Source of the DNA: Bolinopsis microptera
Taxonomy: Eukaryota; Ctenophora; Tentaculata; Lobata; Bolinopsidae
Assembly: GCF_026151205.1 (NCBI RefSeq)
Contig: NC_087080.1
Coordinates: 1,832,096-1,896,095 of the forward strand
DNA: 64,000 bases
Direction of reading: 5' to 3'
How positions within the stretch are numbered: the stretch's first letter is position 1; each line of letters opens with the position of its first letter. This document shows, piece after piece, positions 58,301 through 64,000 of the stretch. The position numbers were made by a program, and so were the translations under genes. Below the pieces are notes generated by a model. That model had not been told where the DNA came from, searched no databases, and saw only the letters and a program-made list of their open reading frames with translations.

Positions 58301-61300
58301 AATTGACTGTCCAGGTTGAAATATATTTTCCTTTTATTAATTAATTGCTAATAATAATATTACTCATCCCCACTCTCCCGGGGAAAACTTATGATTATCT
58401 CGAAATAATTTCTCACAAATTTCTAGGGTTGCTTATTTTTAATGAATTCAACTCACAGATTTTAGTCTGGTGGACCCTCATGGTGAGACTATTGGAGCTG
58501 GCATTCTTGGGTTACTAATCAGCGATGGAGGAACAGTTTGTAACGATTATTTCACTGATTACTCAGCTGATGCTATTTGTCGTGAAATGGGATACATTGG
58601 TCAAATGAGTTGGACATCCGGTAGTAAGTGGGGCATCCAGTCAAATTATTATATTACCCTGGACGACGTTTCATGCAGCAGCGGCGAATGGAGTTCGTGT
58701 ACATTTAGATTATCGGGAAATTGTGGTCACAGTGAAGATGTGTTTTTACAGTGTGATGGAATTGGTGAGTCAACATCATGAATTAAATTTGAGTCCAAAT
58801 TTCGATTTTGTTCAAATATACAAATATAATGAGAAAATTTAAGGTACCATAAAATGACAGTCTATTAAATTTTATTCAAGAAAGTTACAAAATTGACATA
58901 GTGATTCATGTTTAGTTGATGGTGGTTTCTCTGATTATGGAGAGTGGTCAGACTGTTCAGCTTTTTGTGGAGAAGGTTCTCAAACAAGAACAAGGACTTG
59001 TACTTACCCTGCTTCAGCTCATGGTGGTGCAGATTGTGTTGGGGAAGTGTCTGAAAGTCAACCTTGCATACAAATTGATTGTCCAGGTTGAAATATCTTT
59101 TCCTTTTAAGATTTGCTAATAATAATATTACTCATCCCCACTCTCTCGGGGAAAACTTATGATTATCTCGAAATAATTTCTCACAAATTTCTAGGGTTGT
59201 TTATTTTTAATGAATTCAACTCACAGATTTTAGTCTGGTGGACTCTCATGGTGATACTATTGGAGCTGGCATTCTTGGGTTACTAATCAGCGATGGAGGA
59301 ACAGTTTGTAACGATTATTTCACTGATTACTCAGCTGATGCTATTTGTCGTGAAATGGGATACATTGGTCAAATGAGTTGGACATCCGGTAGGAAGTGGG
59401 ACATACAGTTTTATTATTTTATTACCCTGGACGACGTTTCATGCAGCAGCGGTGAATGGAGTTCGTGTACATTTTCATATGTTCATTATAATCGTTATTA
59501 CAGTCATTGGAAAGACGTGTTTTTACAGTGTGATGGAATTGGTGAGTCAACATCATGAATTAAATTTGTGTCCAAATTTCGATTTTGTTCAAATATAATG
59601 AGAAAATTTAAGGTACCATAAAATGACAGTCTATTAATTTTTATTCAAGAAAGTTACGAAATTGACATTGTGTATCATGTTTAGTTGATGGTGGTTTCTC
59701 TGATTATGGAGAGTGGTCAGACTGTTCAGTTTTTTGTGGAGAAGGTTCTCAAACAAGAACAAGGACTTGTACTTACCCTGCTCCAGCTCATGGTGGTGCA
59801 GATTGTGTTGGGGAAGTGTCTGAAAGTCAACCTTGCATACAAATTGATTGTCGTCATTATGAAGACGTGTTTTTACAGCGTGATGGAATTGGTGAGTCAA
59901 CATCATGAATTAAATTTGAGTCCAAATTTCGATTTTGTTCAAATATAATGAGAAAATTTAAGGTACCATAAAATGACAGTCTATTAAATTTTATTCAAGA
60001 AAGTTACAAAATTGACATAGTGATTCAGTTTTACTTGATGGTGGCTTTACTGATTTTGGAGAGTGGTCAGACTGTTCAGAGTTTTGTGGAGGTTCTCAAA
60101 CAAGAACAAGGACTTGTACTTACCCTGCACCAGCTCATGGTGGTGCAGATTGTGTTGGGGAAGTGTCTGAAAGTCGACCTTGCATAAAAGATAACCGGCA
60201 GTGTCCAGGTTGAAATATCCTTTCCTTTTAAGATTTGCTAATATTATTCATCCCCACTCTCCCGGGGAAAACTTATGATTATCTCGATTAAATTTCTCAA
60301 AACAGCGTAAATTATTTATCAAATGTTTAGAGTTGGCTATTTTTAACGAATTCAAATCCCAGATTTTAGTCTGGTGGACTCTAATGGTGATACTGTTGGC
60401 GCTGGAATTCTTGGGTTACTGATCAGCAATGGAGGGACAGTTTGTGACGATGGTTTTAATGATTACTCAGCTGATGCTATTTGTCGTCAAATGGGATATA
60501 TTGGTCAAATAAGCTGGACATCCGGTAGTAAGTGGGACATCCAGTCAAACTATGATATTACCCTGGACGACGTTTCATGCAGCAGCGGTGAATGGAGTTC
60601 GTGTTCATTTACATTCAACGACAATTGTGGTCACAGCGAAGACGTGTTTCTACAGTGTGAAGGGATTGGTGAGTCGATCTTATGAACATGTGTCCAAATT
60701 TTGATTCGGTTCAAAATGAATAAAAATTGGAGGTGCCATAAAATGACAGTCTATTAATTTTTCATGCAAGAAAATCACAAGATTAACATTATGTTTCAGT
60801 TTTACTTGATGGTGGCTTCTCTGATTTTGGAGAGTGGTCGGACTGTTCAGAGTTTTGTGGAGGTTTTCAAAACAGAACAAGGACTTGTACTAACCCTGCT
60901 CCAGCACATGGTGGTGCAGATTGTGTTGGGGAAGTGTCTGAAAGTCGACCTTGCATAAAAGATAACCGGCAGTGTCCAGGTTGAAATATCCTTTCCTTTT
61001 AAGATTTGCTAATATTACTCATCCCCACTCTCCCGGGGAAAACTTATGATTATCTCGAAATAATTTCTTACAAATTTCTAGGGTTGCTTATTTTTAATAA
61101 ATTCCAACTCACAGATTTTAGTCTGGTGGACTCTCATGGTGAGACTATTGGAGCTGGCATTCTTGGGTTACTAATCAGCGATGGAGGAACAGTTTGTGAC
61201 GATTATTTCACTGATTACTCAGCTGATGCTATTTGTCGTGAAATGGGATACATTGGTCAAATGAGTTGGACATCCGGTAGTAAGTGGGACATCCAGTCAA

Positions 61301-64000
61301 ATTATTATATTACCCTGGACGACGTTTCATGCAGCAGCGGTGAATGGAGTTCGTGTACATTTAGCATGTTTAGATTATCGGGAAATTGTGGTCACAGTGA
61401 AGATGTGTTTTTACAGTGTTACGGTGTAGACTACAGTATAGTGAGCGAACTAAGAAAATCAGGAGAAAATTGTACAGTAACAACAGCAAATGGGTTTCTT
61501 AAAAATGTGTGTTTCAATGAAGTGACGAAACGACACTATTTTAAGTGTGCCCACTCTGATGTGTACTTTGAATATGTGTTTGGCAGGGTAACTTCAGTGT
61601 GTAAGAACGATCCCCACGTGTATCAGGCATGTGGGAATTATAACCCAGCAAAAATAACAAACACGGATGTGCTGTGTGGAGGCTTGTTTTGCAATGAAAA
61701 ATATATCAGATGTGTTAAAAACTGTAGTGTAGATAATGATTGTTCAATATCACATAGTAGTGACGGCTCAACAGCAAAGCTATGCAATGATGAATGTGAC
61801 TCTGACTTTTGTATAGATGAAAGTGATTGTAACGGGTATAAATACGGAGTTAAATGCACTAACAGATATAATGGGAGGAAGGTGTATGTTCCTGTACACC
61901 GGATATGTACCGGATACAGTTACTGTGATAAAGGAGAGGATGAACAGGACTGTAAAGTAACTGAAACTACCCCACACTCGTGTATACACTACTACAGTAA
62001 AGTGGTGAATAACGAGATTACAACAGTACATATATTGGACTATACTAGGTGCTCTATATTCGATAGTAAGAGGGGAACATATCCATACTGTCTGAACTAT
62101 TTAGATCAGACTAACTGTTCTGATATAGAGCGAGTAGGGGGGTATTGTGATATTGATGGGTATAACTCGAGTGTTTCTAGGTACATGTTGTGTTATGCTT
62201 ATGATGAAAAGGTTAGTTCACCAGTAAAGTTATGTGACGATGACATTCAAAACAGTTGTATATCACCGTCTACTTCAACTGATTGCAGACTACACAAACA
62301 CAGAATGTGTGACGGAGTGTGGGATTGTACTGATGGAAGTGACGAACATCATGACATATGCGAATACATGACGAATACATTTCCATGTGTCCGTAAGTTT
62401 AGCTTTAAAATAAGTATGAAGTTCGGAATACCAGTTTCTTGGATAATGGACGATGTGGTGGATTGTATGGACGGGTTAGATGAACAGCCTGAGGAGACCG
62501 ATTTGAATTTCTGCGGCAAGAAAACTGACGAAACCTATCATTTTAAACAAAATGGTGAAATCTGCAAAAACGTCTATCTGTGTCTGAAAAGTGATAAACC
62601 ATACGTTAAATTCGAACAACTCTGTGACGGAGTTGAGACGTGCAGTGACGGTGCAGAAAATGAGGTTTGTAGGATCGCTAGAGATTCACCAACGATCAAG
62701 AATACCGCTCTTTATCATGGAGGATTGCGAAATGTTTGCCATGACTCCATGCTAAAGAGTGGTATGACTAACTGTGAAGTAAACGAGTTCATACGACCCT
62801 GGATTGATGTATTCGGAACAACAATTATGTTAATTGTTCCGACCTCTAAGGTTAATTGCAGCTGTCTGTTTGGTGAATATTATCTGTTTCTCAGTTGCAT
62901 GCATCTTTGTTTAGATTCTCGATGTCCTTTAAATAAAGACAGAGCATTGTTGTACAATTCATGTCCTGGACAATATCCCAACCGAATCTATACGCTTGCT
63001 AACAACTCTTTTCTAACGTTTGTCACAAAATCAAAACAAGGCCAATATCACCAGGATTATTTCCAATGCAATAATAGTAGATGTATTGAATACAAGCAAG
63101 TGTGTGACCTCATAGATGATTGCGGGGACATGAGTGACGAGGCAAACTGCTCAAATCACATGACCTGCGAAGACACTTTAAACTCAACCGATCATCAGTT
63201 CATTTCCTTATCACAGAGATGTGACGGCATCTATGATTGCTTCGACCTCTCAGATGAATGTAATACCGCTTGTGGGAAAAGAATACTTGGGAACTGGATA
63301 CTACAGGTATTATGCTGGGTTATGGGTGTACTAGCATTGATCTTCAACTCGTACACCGTATTCCGTGGGCTGACAACTCTACAGGATAGTGAGACTGAAA
63401 ATATGTTAACCAACAAGGCAATAGTCAGTCTTATCGGATCAGGGGATCTATTTATCGGATTATACTTGGTTTTGTTGTCCGTTTATAATAGTTTTGTATA
63501 TGGGAACTGGTTTTGCAGACATCAAGCCGAATGGTACACCGGAACAGCATGCTCGATACTGGGGGTCATCAGCACATTTGGATCACAAGTGTCCCTTTTC
63601 GCAATGACAGCTTTAAGTATCATCAGAATGTATGGGCTGACTTTCAAGAATATGAGTATTCCAGGCCGTGTAAACAGAAATTCCGTCATCAAGCTTGCTT
63701 TCTTGGTAACAGGTATTATCACTGCTTCACTAGCTATAGCTATTACACCATTGATACCATCATTAGAGGAATATTTTGTACAAGGAATGTACTATGACCC
63801 CATCTACAAAATATTCATAGGCTTCCCCAACAAAGAGAAACATGTCAAAGTTCTTCAAGCTCACTACAATACCACTAACATCACTATGAACTTGACCTGG
63901 AAACAAATCAGTGATAAGGTGGACGGTATGTTCACTCAACAATATGGACTTTTGAGTAGACGTCCAGTTCATTTTTATGGTAACGACGGTGTCTGCTTGT
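55266..64000 (+). CDS. SRCR/TSP1/LDLa rhodopsin-type GPCR gene, open at the window end
   Basis: Exons: 55266-55326, 58162-58314, 58459-58764, 58916-59086, 59227-59541, 59685-59891, 60029-60208, 60363-60668, 60800-60979 and 61115-64000 (continuing). All junctions are phase 1. Order: signal peptide, TSP1, SRCR, TSP1, SRCR, TSP1/SRCR hybrid, TSP1, SRCR, TSP1, then one long exon with SRCR, an undefined Cys-rich region, several LDLa motifs and TM1-TM4. The 7TM part resembles LDLa-bearing receptors of the GRL101/relaxin-receptor type, but I see no leucine-rich repeats. It would sit in the plasma membrane with a modular ectodomain. The last exon has no stop before 64000, so the C-terminal half of the 7TM lies outside. 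Confidence 0.85.
55327..58161 (+). other. First intron of the receptor gene, with repeats
   Basis: It contains the inverted partner of the 47.1-kb repeat (55445-55660), a 57-bp tandem duplication (56979-57093, CTAGTTATTTTGCCAACAAG) and the partner of the 46.1-kb repeat (57245-57344). No exon is seen. Confidence 0.6.
58162..60979 (+). CDS. Array of TSP1 and SRCR exons
   Basis: TSP1 exons (58162-58314, 58916-59086, 60029-60208, 60800-60979) encode GEWSDCS.FCG...QTRTRTC and GGADCVGEVSES.PC, the W-x-x-C...C-x-x-G...RTRTC pattern. SRCR exons (58459-58764, 59227-59541, 60363-60668) encode VDSHGDTIGAGILGLLISDG, the DAICR.MGY core, LDDVSCSSGEWSSC and DVFLQC. Introns between copies are nearly identical, so the pair was duplicated as an about 750-bp unit. 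Confidence 0.9.
59685..59891 (+). CDS. Hybrid TSP1/SRCR exon
   Basis: The exon begins as a TSP1 exon and, after CIQIDC, passes without intron into the end of an SRCR domain (RHYEDVFLQRDGI), keeping the phase-1 donor GTGAGT. The intron and about 260 bp of SRCR are missing, and the last SRCR cysteine is replaced by Arg. This fits a deletion between a TSP1 and the following SRCR exon that happened to preserve the frame. Confidence 0.85.
61115..64000 (+). CDS. Long exon: SRCR, Cys-rich/LDLa region, TM1-TM4 (incomplete)
   Basis: I translated this frame through to the window end without a stop. The SRCR (61115-61415) continues directly into a Cys-rich region. LDLa-type motifs follow: RMCDGVWDCTDGSDE (62305-62350), LCDGVETCSDGAENE (62620-62665), VCDLIDDCGDMSDEANC (63100-63155) and RCDGIYDCFDLSDEC (63215-63262). 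Helices: TM1 about 63297-63365 (LCWVMGVLALIFNSYTVF), TM2 about 63415-63490, TM3 about 63545-63632 preceded by the conserved Cys (NWFC) and ending SIIRM in place of DRY, TM4 about 63685-63760, then a long glycosylation-rich extracellular loop (NTTNITMNLT). Confidence 0.9.

Noticed and set aside
58900-59950. Plus-strand frames such as VLKQEQGLVLTLLQLMVVQI repeated at each TSP1 exon
   Set aside because: Wrong-frame reading of TSP1 exons. The phase-1 frame gives WSDCS...RTRTC with conserved cysteines.

Overview
This is a eukaryotic window from an invertebrate animal. The coding exons are flanked by GT...AG splice sites, most are in phase 1, and the proteins are mosaics of extracellular domains: SRCR, TSP1, LDLa, sushi, PAN/apple and 7TM. 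There are LINEs, FLYWCH/MULE and hAT-like transposons, TTAGGG-type interstitial repeats, and a 100-N assembly gap at 1401-1500. The domain repertoire fits a non-bilaterian animal, with a cnidarian as my first guess, but I cannot fix the taxon from sequence alone. Most exons below were assembled by hand from open frames, splice sites and phase compatibility.

Layout. 1-1400: a fragment of an SRCR/LDLa receptor gene, broken by a 149-bp hAT-like MITE. 3314-4059 (-): a compact three-exon gene for a 153-residue protein with an LC3-interacting-like motif. 4.8-9.7 kb: repeats, namely a TTAGGG tract, a CCCGGT-rich MITE and an 8-bp minisatellite. 9753-18852 (+): a five-exon gene for a secreted protein with a signal peptide, two tandemly duplicated domains resembling Methyltransf_FA, and a sushi domain. 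Its introns hold a decayed FLYWCH/MULE element (10-13 kb) and a minus-strand LINE (16.5-18.1 kb). 20.3-21.1 kb: remnants of what may be a secretin/adhesion-type 7TM gene. 21.4-21.95 kb: a 16-bp minisatellite.

24223-54990 (-): one very large gene of at least 18 exons. Its core is a single exon of 17,700 bp (42980-25281) that encodes 54 PAN/apple-like modules, three nearly identical 312-bp arrays (15, 7 and 3 copies) and an acidic Ser/Asp/Gly spacer. On both sides of this exon, short exons encode a repeated cysteine module (CPxG...I..I...CC) that I do not recognise. The introns contain a 5.3-kb poly-G-ended inverted-repeat element that carries a SAM-domain ORF and a LINE, a second 501-bp poly-G-ended element, and a minisatellite whose every unit contains a copy of a splice donor.

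55266-64000 (+, open at the window end): a gene starting 0.3 kb from the 5'-most exon of the giant gene and pointing the other way. It has a signal peptide exon, alternating phase-1 TSP1 and SRCR exons, and then a long exon with a final SRCR, several LDLa repeats and four membrane helices of a rhodopsin-type GPCR. The broken copy at 1-1400 is its paralogue, or a misplaced haplotype.

Together the window reads as a cluster of rapidly evolving cell-surface or secreted genes, built by exon shuffling and tandem duplication and heavily invaded by transposons.
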